A DNA stretch of 64,000 bases from Clostridium hydrogenum (GCF_021432385.1 NZ_JAEACT010000004.1:124001-188000), one strand, 5' to 3'; counted from the stretch's first letter, positions 53,582 through 62,985 are shown. Numbers and translations: made by a program. Notes: generated by a model from the sequence alone, not told the origin.

Positions 53582-54760
53582 ATGCGTAAATTACGTTCAT
53601 TCATTTTGTCTGTCGTTATTCTTCTTATTATCATGTTTTCTGTAAATATGTATTGTGAAAATTATATAAAAAGTAATCTTTCAACTAGTTATAAATTATA
53701 TAATGATATAAAAAATGAAAGTACCTTTATCCAAAGGAATGAGGCAGATGCAAAGGATGTTTTAATGATTTATGGTTCTTCCGAACTTGGCACTACAGAA
53801 ATACTCTCTAATCCTATAAGATATTTTCCAAAAAAGGAAGATGATTTTTTCGTTTCACCGATTGCAAAAGGATATATGCAAGATTTAGCTCATGCCATAA
53901 AATTTGCATGTAATCCTAATTTAAAAGGAAAAAAGGTTGCCTTTATAGTATCTCTTCAATGGTTTTTATATAAAAATGGTATGCAATCTAGTGATTTTCA
54001 AATGAATTTTTCTGAACTTCAATTTTATGAAGCTATGAAAAATCCTAATCTTTCTCAAGCTTTAAAGAAAGAAATTTGCAAACGAATATACTCTCTTGTA
54101 GCTAATAATTCATTTTATTCAGATGCAGCACTATATGCAAAGCTTTATAATAGCAATACATTTTTAGGTAAATTGAAATTTAACTTACTTAAGCCTTACT
54201 TTTATTTAAAATATCAGGCTTTAAGTTTCTCTAACAATGTAAAATCTTATAGACTTCTAAAAAAATATAAAGGAGTTTACAAATTAAATAATTCTAATTT
54301 ATCCACAATTAACTTAGATAAAGACTTAGCTGATGAAGAAGCAAGAGGAAGTAAACTTGCTAATAATAATCAATTTGACATACTTAATTCTTATTATAAT
54401 GAGTTTATAAAGCCTAACTTAAGTAAAATAAAAAATCAGGATAAAAATGTTAAGCTTACTGATTCAAAAGAATATGAAGATCTTAACACTCTTTTAAAGG
54501 TGTGTAAAGCTGAAGACATCAAACCTTTGTTTATATTGATGCCAGTTAATGCAAAATATTATGATTTTGATGGTATAAATAAAACTACTAGAACTGCATT
54601 TTTCAATAAAACCAAAAATCTTATATCTGGCTACGGCTTTGATGTTGTAGATTTTCAAAAGCATGAGTATGAAAAGTATCTTATGGAAGATGGAATGCAC
54701 CTTGGCTGGAAAGGATGGTTATATGTCGATAAAGAAATTGATAACTACTATCACAAATAG
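53582..54760 (+). CDS. dltD: D-alanyl transfer protein DltD
   Basis: 392 residues with an N-terminal anchor (FILSVVILLIIMFSVNMY) and an extracytoplasmic SGNH-like domain: the nucleophile Ser in MIYGSSELGTTEI (about 63) and the Asp/His pair in MEDGMHLGWKGW near the C-terminus. It completes D-alanylation of lipoteichoic acid. Two bases separate it from dltC. Its 3' end overlaps the dltX frame by 38 bases. Confidence 0.95.
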   Translation: MRKLRSFILSVVILLIIMFSVNMYCENYIKSNLSTSYKLYNDIKNESTFIQRNEADAKDVLMIYGSSELGTTEILSNPIRYFPKKEDDFFVSPIAKGYMQDLAHAIKFACNPNLKGKKVAFIVSLQWFLYKNGMQSSDFQMNFSELQFYEAMKNPNLSQALKKEICKRIYSLVANNSFYSDAALYAKLYNSNTFLGKLKFNLLKPYFYLKYQALSFSNNVKSYRLLKKYKGVYKLNNSNLSTINLDKDLADEEARGSKLANNNQFDILNSYYNEFIKPNLSKIKNQDKNVKLTDSKEYEDLNTLLKVCKAEDIKPLFILMPVNAKYYDFDGINKTTRTAFFNKTKNLISGYGFDVVDFQKHEYEKYLMEDGMHLGWKGWLYVDKEIDNYYHK

Positions 54761-54857
54761 TTATGTTCTTTTTTTCCTAATTATAATGCTCGGACTACTA
54801 GTTATGTTTATCTTTACACCGTCTAGTAATGTGCCTTATGTTTATAGTAATTTCTAA
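54723..54857 (+). CDS. dltX: DltX-like small membrane protein, overlapping the end of dltD
   Basis: 44 residues: MSIKKLITTITNSYVLFF, a single membrane helix (FLIIMLGLLVMFIF), and the C-terminus VPYVYSNF. DltX proteins (teichoic acid D-Ala incorporation-associated) are of this size, have one helix and end in a conserved FIYNxF-like motif that engages DltB/DltD. An AAGGA box lies about ten bases before the ATG, within dltD. In Bacillus and lactobacilli dltX usually precedes dltA; here it is last and in another frame overlapping dltD. Confidence 0.75.
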   Translation: MSIKKLITTITNSYVLFFLIIMLGLLVMFIFTPSSNVPYVYSNF

Positions 54858-54864
54858 AAATATT

Positions 54865-55101
54865 GCGAAGTAAGTGTAGTCCAGGATATTAAATAAAATT
54901 AATAAAACTAAGAGCGAAATGTTTAAAAGCCTAAGAGGTTTCAATAACTCGCAAAAGGCGCTCAGACAATTGAAATCTCTAAGCCTTTTAAACATTTCAC
55001 TCTAAGATTTATTAAAATTTTATTTAAACCATCCTGAACTACACTTACTCCGCATTTACAGTAGTTTAAGGAAAAAATTCCTCCGTACCTACGGAATTTG
55101 G
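54865..55101. repeat. Family B long hairpin, copy B3, plus hairpin E
   Basis: GCGAAGTAAGTGTAGTCCAG and a CTGAACTACACTTACTCCGC end are complementary; inner arms GAAATGTTTAAAAGCCTAAG and mirror meet around CAATAACTCGCAAAAGGCGC. Hairpin E (AATTCCTCCGTACCTACGGA) follows. It starts eight bases after the dltX stop and may serve as the dlt terminator. Confidence 0.82.
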
Positions 55102-55169
55102 GTGTAATGCAGAAACAATATTTATTACTTAAATCATTAAGTTGTTAAATAACAATTATATATTTTGAA

Positions 55170-55468
55170 ACAAAGATGTAGTGGATTAATCAAAGAACCT
55201 TTGGTAGGTGTAGGAAAAAAATGATGTTAGGGAGTAGTGGCGAAAAAATTTCTAAATAAAATTTTATAAAACTTAGTGGGAAATTTTTTAAAGCTTTAGA
55301 GCTTTAGATTGTCTGAGCTAATTTTTGCGAGTTATCGAAAGCTCTTAAGCTTAAAAAAATTTGCCGCTTAGTTTTATTAATTTTATTTAGGATTTTGAGC
55401 CGCTATTCACTAACATCATTTTTCTACGCCTACCAAAGGTTCTTTGATTTTGCACTACACTTTTGTTC
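55170..55468. repeat. Family B giant palindrome, copy B4
   Basis: Arms of roughly 130 bases: TCAAAGAACCTTTGGTAGGT is mirrored by ACCTACCAAAGGTTCTTTGA-like sequence near 55430, and inner parts such as AAACTTAGTGGGAAATTTTT pair with AAAAATTTGCCGCTTAGTTTT-like sequence. The loop region keeps the family B words TTGTCTGAGC and GCGAGTTATCG. It sits 15 bases beyond the thiC stop. Confidence 0.8.
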
Positions 55469-55483
55469 GCAATGTTTAAGTTT

Positions 55484-56791
55484 TTATTCATTTAGTATGT
55501 TTACCTTCTTGCCTTCCATAACCCTATTCATGTTTCTTACAGCACACATTTTTCCACACATAGTACATGTATCCGAATGTTCCGGTGTTGATTCCCTTCT
55601 GTATCTCCTAGCTTTTTCAGGATCAATTGAAAGTTCAAACATTGCCTCCCAATCTAATTTTCTTCTAGCTTCACCCATTTTATAATCCCATTCTCTTGCT
55701 CCTTTTATATTTTTAGCTATATCTGCAGCATGCGCAGCTATTTTAGATGCTATTATTCCTTCCTTCATATCATCCAAATTTGGAAGTCTTAAATGTTCTG
55801 CTGGTGTTACATAACACAAGAAATCAGCACCACTTGCAGCTGCAATAGCACCACCTATTGCGCTTGTGATATGATCATATCCTGGCGCTATATCTGTAAC
55901 AAGAGGTCCAAGTACATAAAAAGGTGCTCCATGGCATAATCTTTTTTCTAAAATCATATTTGATTGTATTTCATTCAAAGCCATATGTCCCGGTCCTTCT
56001 ATCATAACTTGGACATTTTTTTCCCAAGCTCTTTTTGTAAGCTCACCAAGGGTTATAAGTTCCTTGATTTGACTTGCATCTGTAGAATCCTCTATGCATC
56101 CAGGCCTGCAAGCATCTCCTAAACTTATAGTCACATCATATTTTGCACATATATCTAGAACTTTATCAAAATGCTCGTAAAATGGATTTTCCTTATTATT
56201 AAGTTCCATCCATGCATATATCAAGGCTCCTCCCCTCGAAACTATATTCATAAGCCTATTGTTTCTCTTAAAAACATCTGCTGTCTCTCTATTTATTCCA
56301 GCATGGATAGTCATAAAATCCACTCCATCCTGTGCTTGTTTTTCAACTACTCTTAAAAATTCTTCCTCTGTTATATCGCTTAATTCTTTGTCATAAAAAC
56401 CAACGGCATCATATATTGGTACAGTTCCTATCATCGCTGGTGACATTTCAATTAGCTTCTTTCTGAATTCTTCTGTCTTTCCATAAGAGCTTAAATCCAT
56501 AATTGCTTCAGCCTTCATTTTTATTGCTGTTTTTACTTTTTCTACTTCCATTTTAACATTTGCACAATCTTTAGATATTCCAAGGTTTACATTTATCTTA
56601 GTCTTAAGTCCGTGTCCTACTCCCTCCGCACTCAGGAACTGGTGATTTTTGTTTGCTGGTATTACAACTTTTCCTTCAGCTACAAGCCCTCTCAGCTGAT
56701 TAATGTCAACATTTTCTTTTTGGGAAACAATTTTCATTTCCTCTGTAACTATATTCTTTTTTGCGGCATCCATTTGTGTTGTGTAATTCAT
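55484..56791 (-). CDS. thiC: Phosphomethylpyrimidine synthase
   Basis: 435 residues, the clostridial length without the N-terminal extension. [79 protein letters not shown] and the C-terminal radical-SAM cluster [10 protein letters not shown] are all present. It rearranges aminoimidazole ribotide into the thiamine pyrimidine. Monocistronic; a TPP riboswitch precedes it. Confidence 0.97.
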   Translation of the reverse strand: MNYTTQMDAAKKNIVTEEMKIVSQKENVDINQLRGLVAEGKVVIPANKNHQFLSAEGVGHGLKTKINVNLGISKDCANVKMEVEKVKTAIKMKAEAIMDLSSYGKTEEFRKKLIEMSPAMIGTVPIYDAVGFYDKELSDITEEEFLRVVEKQAQDGVDFMTIHAGINRETADVFKRNNRLMNIVSRGGALIYAWMELNNKENPFYEHFDKVLDICAKYDVTISLGDACRPGCIEDSTDASQIKELITLGELTKRAWEKNVQVMIEGPGHMALNEIQSNMILEKRLCHGAPFYVLGPLVTDIAPGYDHITSAIGGAIAAASGADFLCYVTPAEHLRLPNLDDMKEGIIASKIAAHAADIAKNIKGAREWDYKMGEARRKLDWEAMFELSIDPEKARRYRRESTPEHSDTCTMCGKMCAVRNMNRVMEGKKVNILNE

Positions 56792-56880
56792 AATAATTCT
56801 CCTATTCTAAATTTATTTTGGATGCAAACACATTATAGATAAACCAGTATATCTTTAAATAAAGATTACAACAAAAAAAT

Positions 56881-56905
56881 AAAAGCTCGCCAAAGGCAAG
56901 CTTTT
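56881..56905 (-). terminator. Terminator of the TPP riboswitch
   Basis: AAAAGCTCGCC and GGCAAGCTTTT form a hairpin; on the minus strand it is followed by ATTTTTTTG. It lies between the aptamer and thiC. Confidence 0.85.
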
Positions 56906-56924
56906 AAAATCTTAAAAGTTATAA

Positions 56925-57012
56925 TGTGCTGCTTCCCTACGGTAGTACTAACTACATCAAGTTCAAAGAGTTGGATTTCTCCTCTCAGCCATTTTACTTG
57001 GCACCTCTAGCA
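56925..57012 (-). promoter_or_regulatory. TPP riboswitch (thi box)
   Basis: Minus-strand blocks AGAGGTGCC, GGCTGAGAGGA, CTTTGAACTTGATGTAGTTA and ACTACCGTAGGGAAGC match the thi-box aptamer (GGGGTGCC, CTGAGA, CCTTTGAACCTGATC, GCGTAGGGAA). TPP binding would favour the following terminator and lower thiC expression. Confidence 0.95.
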
Positions 57013-57034
57013 AAAAATATTTAATTTTATTTTT

Positions 57035-57063
57035 ATTCTAGCATTATGTTGTAAATTTGTAAA
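57035..57063 (-). promoter_or_regulatory. Promoter of the thiC riboswitch transcript
   Basis: Minus-strand TTTACA (57058-57063), 17 bases, TAGAAT (57035-57040), about 23 bases before the aptamer. Confidence 0.6.
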
Positions 57064-57093
57064 CAAAAACTCATATACTACATATTTATTTTT

Positions 57094-58818
57094 CTACAGC
57101 TTAAATTGAGCTACAAGTCCTGAAAGTTTGTCCATGCTTTCATTAATAGTATTTGTCTGTTTTGTTATATTGTTTGTCATTTCAACTATATCTGTTGTCT
57201 TATTTGCAATATTAGCAGTACCTTCCGCACCTTCATTTGTAGCTAAAGCTATTCTATTTAAAGTACCCGTAATATTTTGTACAAGCCTTTCTATGTGTTG
57301 CGCAGCTTCAGTAAAATTAGCGCATAATTTGTAAATACCTCCAGCATCCTTACTATATTTTTCACCAGTCTCCACCATTGAAATATAATCACTTCTTACT
57401 TTGTTATCAACAAATTCTAATAATTCACTTGAACTTATTGAAAGTTTATCCACGGAACTTAATATTATTTGTGTTATACCTTGTATTTTATTTACGGTAT
57501 CCTCTGAGCCCTCTGCAAGCTTTCGTATTTCATCTGCAACAACTGAAAATCCCTTTCCAGCCTCACCTGCTCTTGCCGCTTCAATAGATGCGTTTAACGC
57601 AAGCAAATTAGTCTCAGATGTGATTTGCAGTATAGCCTCAGATAATACTTTAATTTGTTCCACCGACTTTGACTCATCTATTGCAGCCTTTAAGTTTTTA
57701 TTAGCTTCCATATAAATTTCATCTGCACTTTTTTGAGATTCTAACCCTTTTAATTTCACTTCATTTGCCCTGGCACTTACTTCATCTGAAGATTTTGCAC
57801 TTTCTTGTGCCTTTAAAGCTATATTTTCAATTGCATTTTGTATTTCTTGTGATGCTGCATTCATTTCCTGCGTTGACGCTGAAGTTTCTTCCATGCCTGC
57901 CGAAAGTTCTTCTGTTGTAGCATATACGTCTTGTATTTCAACAGATAAATTAGACATATTACTATTAGTAGTTTCAATCATTTTCTTAATGTTGTGCGAT
58001 TCAGCAATTACTGATGCTAAAACTTCCTTTATGGATTTCTTCATTTTATCTACAGCTCTTAGCATTATACCTACTTCATCTTTGCTACTTAATAGATTTG
58101 GTGATATATCTTTGCTAAAATCTCCAGTTGCAATTATGTTTAAATAATTAGTCGCTGCGCTTAATGAAATTATAATAGGTTTTACAATAGCAAAAGTAAG
58201 TAATACACCAAGAATTATAGCTGCACTTAAAATAACTAAGAATGTAATTATTGAATGATTATTAGTACTCTGTGTTCGTTTATATGTATTATCCGTAGCC
58301 TTTACATAATCCTTTAATAATGTATTCACTTGACTTCTAAAACCATCCAGTGTACTCTTATTATCAGAAAAATACTTATATATATCTTCAGTTTTCACAT
58401 TTCCTGTGGATGACATGTCAACTATTTTTGTGCATGTCTCTGCATGTTTTGGTATATTTGCTTCAATCTCTGCAACAGCTTTTTTCTCTTTGGCTGTTAA
58501 ATTCAATTTTTTATATGCAGCAATATCAGTTTTAATTCCTTTTAATTTATTATTTATCTCTTTTAAAAAATCACTCTGATTTGTTTTATTTCCATTATTT
58601 AAAATGATATTAGTTAAATCATATTGGCAAGTCCTTGCTTGAATTCTAATATCGTCTAATAAATTTATAGCTTTTAAATCATCATTATACATTTCATATA
58701 AATTTTCATTTGATTTTTGAGTAAAATAATAACCTGAATAACCAATTGCACACGTGAACATTAACAGCATAATTGACAAAAACGTTATCTTATGTAGCAT
58801 CTTTGCATTTCTAAACAT
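57094..58818 (-). CDS. Methyl-accepting chemotaxis protein, four-helix-bundle sensor
   Basis: 574 residues. TM1 ([20 protein letters not shown]), a ~150-residue helical extracellular domain of 4HB type ([20 protein letters not shown] start), TM2 ([20 protein letters not shown]), HAMP ([12 protein letters not shown]) and the signalling tip around [20 protein letters not shown]. Ligand unknown. It is one of three receptors in the window, each with a different sensor type. Confidence 0.92.
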   Translation of the reverse strand: MFRNAKMLHKITFLSIMLLMFTCAIGYSGYYFTQKSNENLYEMYNDDLKAINLLDDIRIQARTCQYDLTNIILNNGNKTNQSDFLKEINNKLKGIKTDIAAYKKLNLTAKEKKAVAEIEANIPKHAETCTKIVDMSSTGNVKTEDIYKYFSDNKSTLDGFRSQVNTLLKDYVKATDNTYKRTQSTNNHSIITFLVILSAAIILGVLLTFAIVKPIIISLSAATNYLNIIATGDFSKDISPNLLSSKDEVGIMLRAVDKMKKSIKEVLASVIAESHNIKKMIETTNSNMSNLSVEIQDVYATTEELSAGMEETSASTQEMNAASQEIQNAIENIALKAQESAKSSDEVSARANEVKLKGLESQKSADEIYMEANKNLKAAIDESKSVEQIKVLSEAILQITSETNLLALNASIEAARAGEAGKGFSVVADEIRKLAEGSEDTVNKIQGITQIILSSVDKLSISSSELLEFVDNKVRSDYISMVETGEKYSKDAGGIYKLCANFTEAAQHIERLVQNITGTLNRIALATNEGAEGTANIANKTTDIVEMTNNITKQTNTINESMDKLSGLVAQFKL

Positions 58819-58962
58819 TTATCGACCACCCCTTACTATTTTCTTTAAACTTCCTAATTTGGATTTTGAAGTATTTATTCTCAAGTACCCATTATTATTG
58901 GAAAATTTATTCGTCATTTTATATTTTCGATTATCTTTTCACAATACTTTACATATTCTATA

Positions 58963-59310
58963 GGGGGATTTGAAAAATTAAAATTGTTTATACCAAATTC
59001 ATCCTGTTAAATTACAATTTGGGGAGCAGAGTACAAAGAAGGATGATTTACATTTCGCGTTGCTTAGGCAAATCTTAAACTTAAATGTCCTCAGCTTCGC
59101 TGAGCGCCATCGATGGCGCGATTGCGCAGCAATAAAAAAATAAGTTTTCAGATTTTTCGTAGTGCTAACGGAGAAAAATCCTCCTTCATTGTACTTTGTA
59201 CTCTGTACTCTGTACTCTGTCATCTGTACTCTGCTCTAAAAATTGTAATTTCTAAGGATAAACTTGGTATTTGCAATTTCAATGTTCCAAGTTGTACATC
59301 TATATAAAGA
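58963..59310. repeat. Family A palindromic repeat, copy A13, type 1 arms
   Basis: Core 59027-59233. The left arm has a shortened unit array (CAGAGTA, then CAAAGAAGG), the right arm four to five units, so the two sides are unequal. The core holds GATTTACATTTCGCGTTGC, AGCTTCGCTGAGCGCC and GATTTTTCGTAGTGCTAACG hairpins. Outer arms AAATTACAATTTGGGG and AATTGTAATTTCTAAGG. Confidence 0.87.
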
Positions 59311-59477
59311 TATAGAATACCTTTTTTCACATCCTCCTTGTATTTAACTTAACGAATTTTATAATTATCCTCAAAAAAATAATTAAGAAATTTTTAAGAT
59401 TTACGTTAACAGAAAATAAGAATTTTATTCTATACTAATAGTATATTAAATAAAGTTAAAATTTGCGTAAAAAGGCA

Positions 59478-59506
59478 TTGACAGTGTCACAAACTTAGTG
59501 TACTAT
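59478..59506 (+). promoter_or_regulatory. Promoter with overlapping palindrome before the glycosyltransferase operon
   Basis: TTGACA (59478-59483), 17 bases, TACTAT (59501-59506). The -35 box lies within the palindrome TGACAGTGTCA (59479-59489), a possible repressor site. A leader of about 185 bases follows before the ATG; no riboswitch was recognised in it. Confidence 0.5.
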
Positions 59507-59694
59507 TTATATAGAACACTGATGTGAATTAAATTTGCCGAATATGGTTATATTAAATATGTTGAAACTTTTCATCATCTAATAATATATTTATGTAAAC
59601 CAATCCATTAAGAATCTATATTGGGGAACATAAATAATTTAAATTTGTCAATAGTTTCATATTACATATACCCAATTGAAAGGAGACTTATATT

Positions 59695-60762
59695 ATGCCT
59701 ACTATTAACATGCTTTCTTCTGCGGAAAAAGTAAAAGGTCAAGGTGTATTATCTGCTTATATTGAACAAGTTAACTTAGTGAAAAAGGGACTTATTAACT
59801 ATGATGTTAAAATAAATAAATTTAAATTTTCTGATATAATGCATTATCATACTATAGATTTAAAATTTTTTCTCAGTATACCTTTTGCAAAAATGCTTGG
59901 CACAACTGTTGCCTATGTACATTTTGTACCAGAAACAGTTGACAACAGCCTCAACTTACCTTCTTTTGCCAAAGCAGTTTTTTACAAATATATCATATGG
60001 TTTTATAAAAGTGTAGACCATCTTGTTGTTGTAAATCCATATTTTATCGATATCTTAAAAGACTATGGGATACCAGAAAATAAAATAACATATATCCCTA
60101 ACTTTGTATCAGACGATAATTTTTACAAATATGATGAAAGCAAAAGACTTTCTTTAAAAGATAAATTTGGCATTTCAAAGGATAAATTCGTAGTATTAGG
60201 TGTTGGTCAAGTTCAAACGCGAAAAGGAATATATGACTTTATTGAAACAGCTAAGAAGCAGCCAGATGTTCAATTTGTTTGGGCTGGAGGTTTCTCATTT
60301 GGTGCCATTACGGACGGCTATGCAGAATTGAAAAAAGTAGTTGAAAATCCACCTGATAACGTAAAATTTTTAGGAATTATTGATAGAAGTGAAATGAATG
60401 ACTTATACAATATTGCAGACATAATGTTTTTACCTTCTTTTAGTGAATTATTTCCTATGTCTGTATTAGAAGCTCTTTCACTAAAGATTCCTGTCTTATT
60501 AAGAGACTTAGATATATACAAAAATATCTTATTTAATTATTATCTAAAAGGAAGTTCTGTAGATGATTTCTCTAATATTATAGAAAAGAGTAAATCTGAT
60601 AGTTATTTCTACAGTAAATGGTGTAAACAATCTGAATTGTGCCATAAATTTTACTCAAAAGACTATATATTAAATAAATGGAAAAACTTTTATAGCGAAG
60701 TATATTATGAAAAATTCAAACTAAAATCTAGGAGTAAACTAAATGCAAAGCAAAATATTTAA
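59695..60762 (+). CDS. Glycosyltransferase family 4, probably glycolipid-forming
   Basis: 355 residues, GT-B fold without membrane helices. Acceptor half: INMLSSAEKVKGQGVLSAYI at the N-terminus, YVHFVPETVDNSLNLPSF. Donor half: VVLGVGQVQTRKGIYDFIET, PPDNVKFLGIIDRSEMNDLY, and the E-x7-E motif in SELFPMSVLEALSLKIPVLL. Similar GT4 enzymes make mono- or diglucosyl diacylglycerol. AAAGGAGAC precedes the ATG. The 3' end overlaps the next gene by 20 bases, a membrane protein of the lysylphosphatidylglycerol-synthase/YbhN type, so the pair probably makes and handles a membrane glycolipid. Confidence 0.8.
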   Translation: MPTINMLSSAEKVKGQGVLSAYIEQVNLVKKGLINYDVKINKFKFSDIMHYHTIDLKFFLSIPFAKMLGTTVAYVHFVPETVDNSLNLPSFAKAVFYKYIIWFYKSVDHLVVVNPYFIDILKDYGIPENKITYIPNFVSDDNFYKYDESKRLSLKDKFGISKDKFVVLGVGQVQTRKGIYDFIETAKKQPDVQFVWAGGFSFGAITDGYAELKKVVENPPDNVKFLGIIDRSEMNDLYNIADIMFLPSFSELFPMSVLEALSLKIPVLLRDLDIYKNILFNYYLKGSSVDDFSNIIEKSKSDSYFYSKWCKQSELCHKFYSKDYILNKWKNFYSEVYYEKFKLKSRSKLNAKQNI

Positions 60763-61750
60763 CTCTATCGTTGTAATTTTATCTGCTTTTATACTTTTAT
60801 CCTTCTTTGTTTTTACTAATGATTTTAATTCGCTTCTAACAACATTAAAATCTGTAAATAAATTTTGGATATTCGTTGCCCTACTATTTATGTTAGCATT
60901 TTGGTTACTTGAATCAATAATCTTGCACATTATAACAAGAATACAATATAATGCTCCTAAATTGTTTTTTAAATCAATCAAATTTGCAATGATTGGTCAA
61001 TTTTTCGGCTCGCTTACTCCCTTTGCTTCAGGAAGCCAGCCTGCTCAACTTTATGCCATGACTGAATATGGCATTCCTGCTGGTCTGTCTGGTTCTATAC
61101 TCATGATAAAGTTTATAATTCACCAGACAGTATTTACTATATATTCTATTCTAGTTATATCTTTTAAGTTTCATTATTTTCAAACAAAAATTAAATATTT
61201 TATATACTTTGCCCTATTTGGCTTTGTATTTAATACTTTAATAATAGCTGTTGCTATATTATTTTCAGTAAATCATACTGTTACTAAAAAATTATTACAT
61301 ATAATTTTATTTGGATTAAACAAAATTAAGATAGTAAAAAATCCCGAAAAAAAATACATTTCAATTGAAAAAGAGCTTATGAGTTTTCATAAAAATTCCG
61401 CAATCATAGCTCAAAATAAATTGACATGTATAAATGCATGTATACTTACTTTTATTCAATGGACAATTTTTTACTCAATACCATATTGTGTTTACAGAAG
61501 CTTTGGCTTTAATTCTTCTAGTATTTTTACTATGATTGCAGCCCAAGTATTTTTAACTATAATTATGTCTTGCGTGCCTCTTCCTGGTGGTGAGGGTGCT
61601 GCTGAAGGTGGTTTCTTCATTATTTTCAAGCTTTTCTTTCCTGAAAAACTACTTCTTCCAGCAATACTACTTTGGAGAATTTTATCATACTACTCATGCA
61701 TAGTTGCTGGAAGTTTGTTCGCATTTGTTAGACAAAAATCTGCAAAATGA
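60743..61750 (+). CDS. YbhN / lysylphosphatidylglycerol synthase TM-domain membrane protein
   Basis: 335 residues, about eight membrane segments. FAMIGQFFGSLTPFASGSQP (about 76-95) and CVPLPGGEGAAEGGFFIIF (about 278-296) are the conserved loops of the UPF0104/LPG_synthase_TM family, found in flippase-like proteins. No aminoacyl transferase domain is attached, so lysylation is not expected. It overlaps the GT4 gene and could flip or display its glycolipid product (inference). Confidence 0.82.
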   Translation: MQSKIFNSIVVILSAFILLSFFVFTNDFNSLLTTLKSVNKFWIFVALLFMLAFWLLESIILHIITRIQYNAPKLFFKSIKFAMIGQFFGSLTPFASGSQPAQLYAMTEYGIPAGLSGSILMIKFIIHQTVFTIYSILVISFKFHYFQTKIKYFIYFALFGFVFNTLIIAVAILFSVNHTVTKKLLHIILFGLNKIKIVKNPEKKYISIEKELMSFHKNSAIIAQNKLTCINACILTFIQWTIFYSIPYCVYRSFGFNSSSIFTMIAAQVFLTIIMSCVPLPGGEGAAEGGFFIIFKLFFPEKLLLPAILLWRILSYYSCIVAGSLFAFVRQKSAK

Positions 61751-61758
61751 TGTTTGTG

Positions 61759-61974
61759 TTATTTTGTAGATTTTTTATTTATGTTATTCAAATCTTTTTC
61801 AATACTTGCAAACTTGTTTATAAGCTTGTTCATCAATGTGTAATAATTTTTTTCTCTTTCATCCTGTTTATTGTCCCTCTTCTCCTGTGCCTTTAATATA
61901 TATAAAATAAGAATTACTGAAAGCAATGCCCAAATACCTTGCGATGCTGCCAAGTTTAATATTGGATTTTCCAT
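61759..61974 (-). CDS. BhlA/UviB-type holin-like protein
   Basis: 71 residues: one N-terminal membrane helix (GIWALLSVILILYILKA) and a charged coiled tail (QEKRDNKQDEREKNY). This is the pattern of BhlA/UviB proteins, holin-like proteins linked with bacteriocin or phage release. It follows the UviA-like sigma gene by 16 bases, repeating the uviA-uviB order of the C. perfringens bacteriocin plasmid pIP404. It converges with the YbhN-type gene, whose stop is eight bases away. Confidence 0.8.
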   Translation of the reverse strand: MENPILNLAASQGIWALLSVILILYILKAQEKRDNKQDEREKNYYTLMNKLINKFASIEKDLNNINKKSTK

Positions 61975-61990
61975 ACTTTCTTCCCCTCCC

Positions 61991-62521
61991 TTATTCCCCT
62001 ATATATTTTCTTATATTTTTTAGTGCTCTATTTTTTGCTCTGTTCACTGATTGCCTTGATATATTTAAAATTTTTGATATATCCACATCACTATAATTCT
62101 TAACAAACTTCAAAACAAGAACTCTTCTCTGTATTTCCGACAACTTGTCCAGTACTTCACCAATAAAAATCTTATCTTCAAATTTAACATTAACTCCAAT
62201 GCTTACTAAACCTAATTTCAATTCAGTTTCATTTAAACAGATTCGATAATTTTTCTTTGATAAATATATATATCTATTTTTAATGGCAGAAGAAATATAC
62301 CCAACTATAAACTTATCATATTTTAAATTACCATCCTCATTAACTGGCATTTTCCTTATAATCTCTATAAATGCTATAATCAAATCCGAGCTTGCTCCAT
62401 CGTAATTTAAATAGTAGCTGTATTTTTTTATCAATGGCTTAAATGTATTTATCATATTTAACATAGCCTCTTTATCCCCATGCTGTGATTTTTTTACTAT
62501 CTCGTAAAACCTGTCTGCCAT
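61991..62521 (-). CDS. UviA/TcdR/BotR-like RNA polymerase sigma factor
   Basis: 176 residues. Region 2 (about 15-90) includes INTFKPLIKKYSYYLNYDGA, SSDLIIAFIEIIRKMP and KFIVGYISSAIKNRYIYLSK; region 4 (about 120-172) has LSEIQRRVLVLKFVKNYSDV and ISKILNISRQSVNRAKNRAL. Size and sequence fit the group 5 sigma factors that drive clostridial toxin and bacteriocin genes (TcdR, BotR, TetR, UviA). CGGAGG precedes the ATG. A TTTACA box on its own strand at 62568-62573, with a TA-rich -10 area after it, resembles promoters used by this group, so it may activate itself. No toxin or bacteriocin gene is in the window. Confidence 0.82.
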   Translation of the reverse strand: MADRFYEIVKKSQHGDKEAMLNMINTFKPLIKKYSYYLNYDGASSDLIIAFIEIIRKMPVNEDGNLKYDKFIVGYISSAIKNRYIYLSKKNYRICLNETELKLGLVSIGVNVKFEDKIFIGEVLDKLSEIQRRVLVLKFVKNYSDVDISKILNISRQSVNRAKNRALKNIRKYIGE

Positions 62522-62573
62522 CTTAACCCCGCCTCCGATTTTACTTTTTATAGAAAACTTAATCCAGTGTAAA

Positions 62574-62879
62574 CTACTATTTCACCTAAAATTTATATAA
62601 TTAGATTAATTGCTATAAAAAAATTCTAAATTATAACACAATTTAAATCCACATTTTTATCATCTCCTTATCACTTAAATATTTTTATTTACATCTATAA
62701 TAACATTATTTAACATATTTTGTAACCTTTTAATAATAAATTTAATTTATTTAAATTTATTATATTATGGAATATTTCTTCTAAACAAAGCATATTAATT
62801 ATATGAATGCCTAAAATATATTACAGTAATAAATATTATGTCAAATAAATTTTTTAACTTATAGATAAACCATCTTTAT
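62574..62879. other. AT-rich gap upstream of the sigma factor
   Basis: No ORF, RNA element or clear repeat was recognised; the sequence is almost entirely A and T. It includes TTATAGATAAACCATCTTTA, reminiscent of type 1 repeat arm ends. I see no LexA-type palindrome. Confidence 0.5.
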
Positions 62880-62913
62880 AAAAAAAGAATAATCAGTCTT
62901 ACTGAATATTCTT
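62880..62913 (-). terminator. Terminator of the flavodoxin gene
   Basis: AAGAATA and TATTCTT enclose TCAG/CTGA; on the minus strand the hairpin is followed by TTTTTTT. Confidence 0.75.
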
Positions 62914-62944
62914 ATATGTTTTGAGACTTTCCCATTAAGTTTTA

Positions 62945-62985
62945 AAATTTTCTGCTTAAGCAGAAAATTTTCCTTCACTCTACTC
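62945..62985. repeat. Palindrome and trace of a family A right end
   Basis: AAAATTTTCTGCTT is followed by its exact complement AAGCAGAAAATTTT, then CCTTCACTCTACTCTA, which resembles the right end of family A (CCTTCACTGTACTCTG). The gene stop for flavodoxin falls inside it. Confidence 0.55.

Noticed and set aside
55395..55685. 96-codon plus-strand frame near the thiC end
   Set aside because: It runs through palindrome B4 and antisense to thiC, with no ribosome site.
60739..60981. 80-codon minus-strand frame at the start of the YbhN-type gene
   Set aside because: Antisense to the overlapping GT4/YbhN genes and without a ribosome site.
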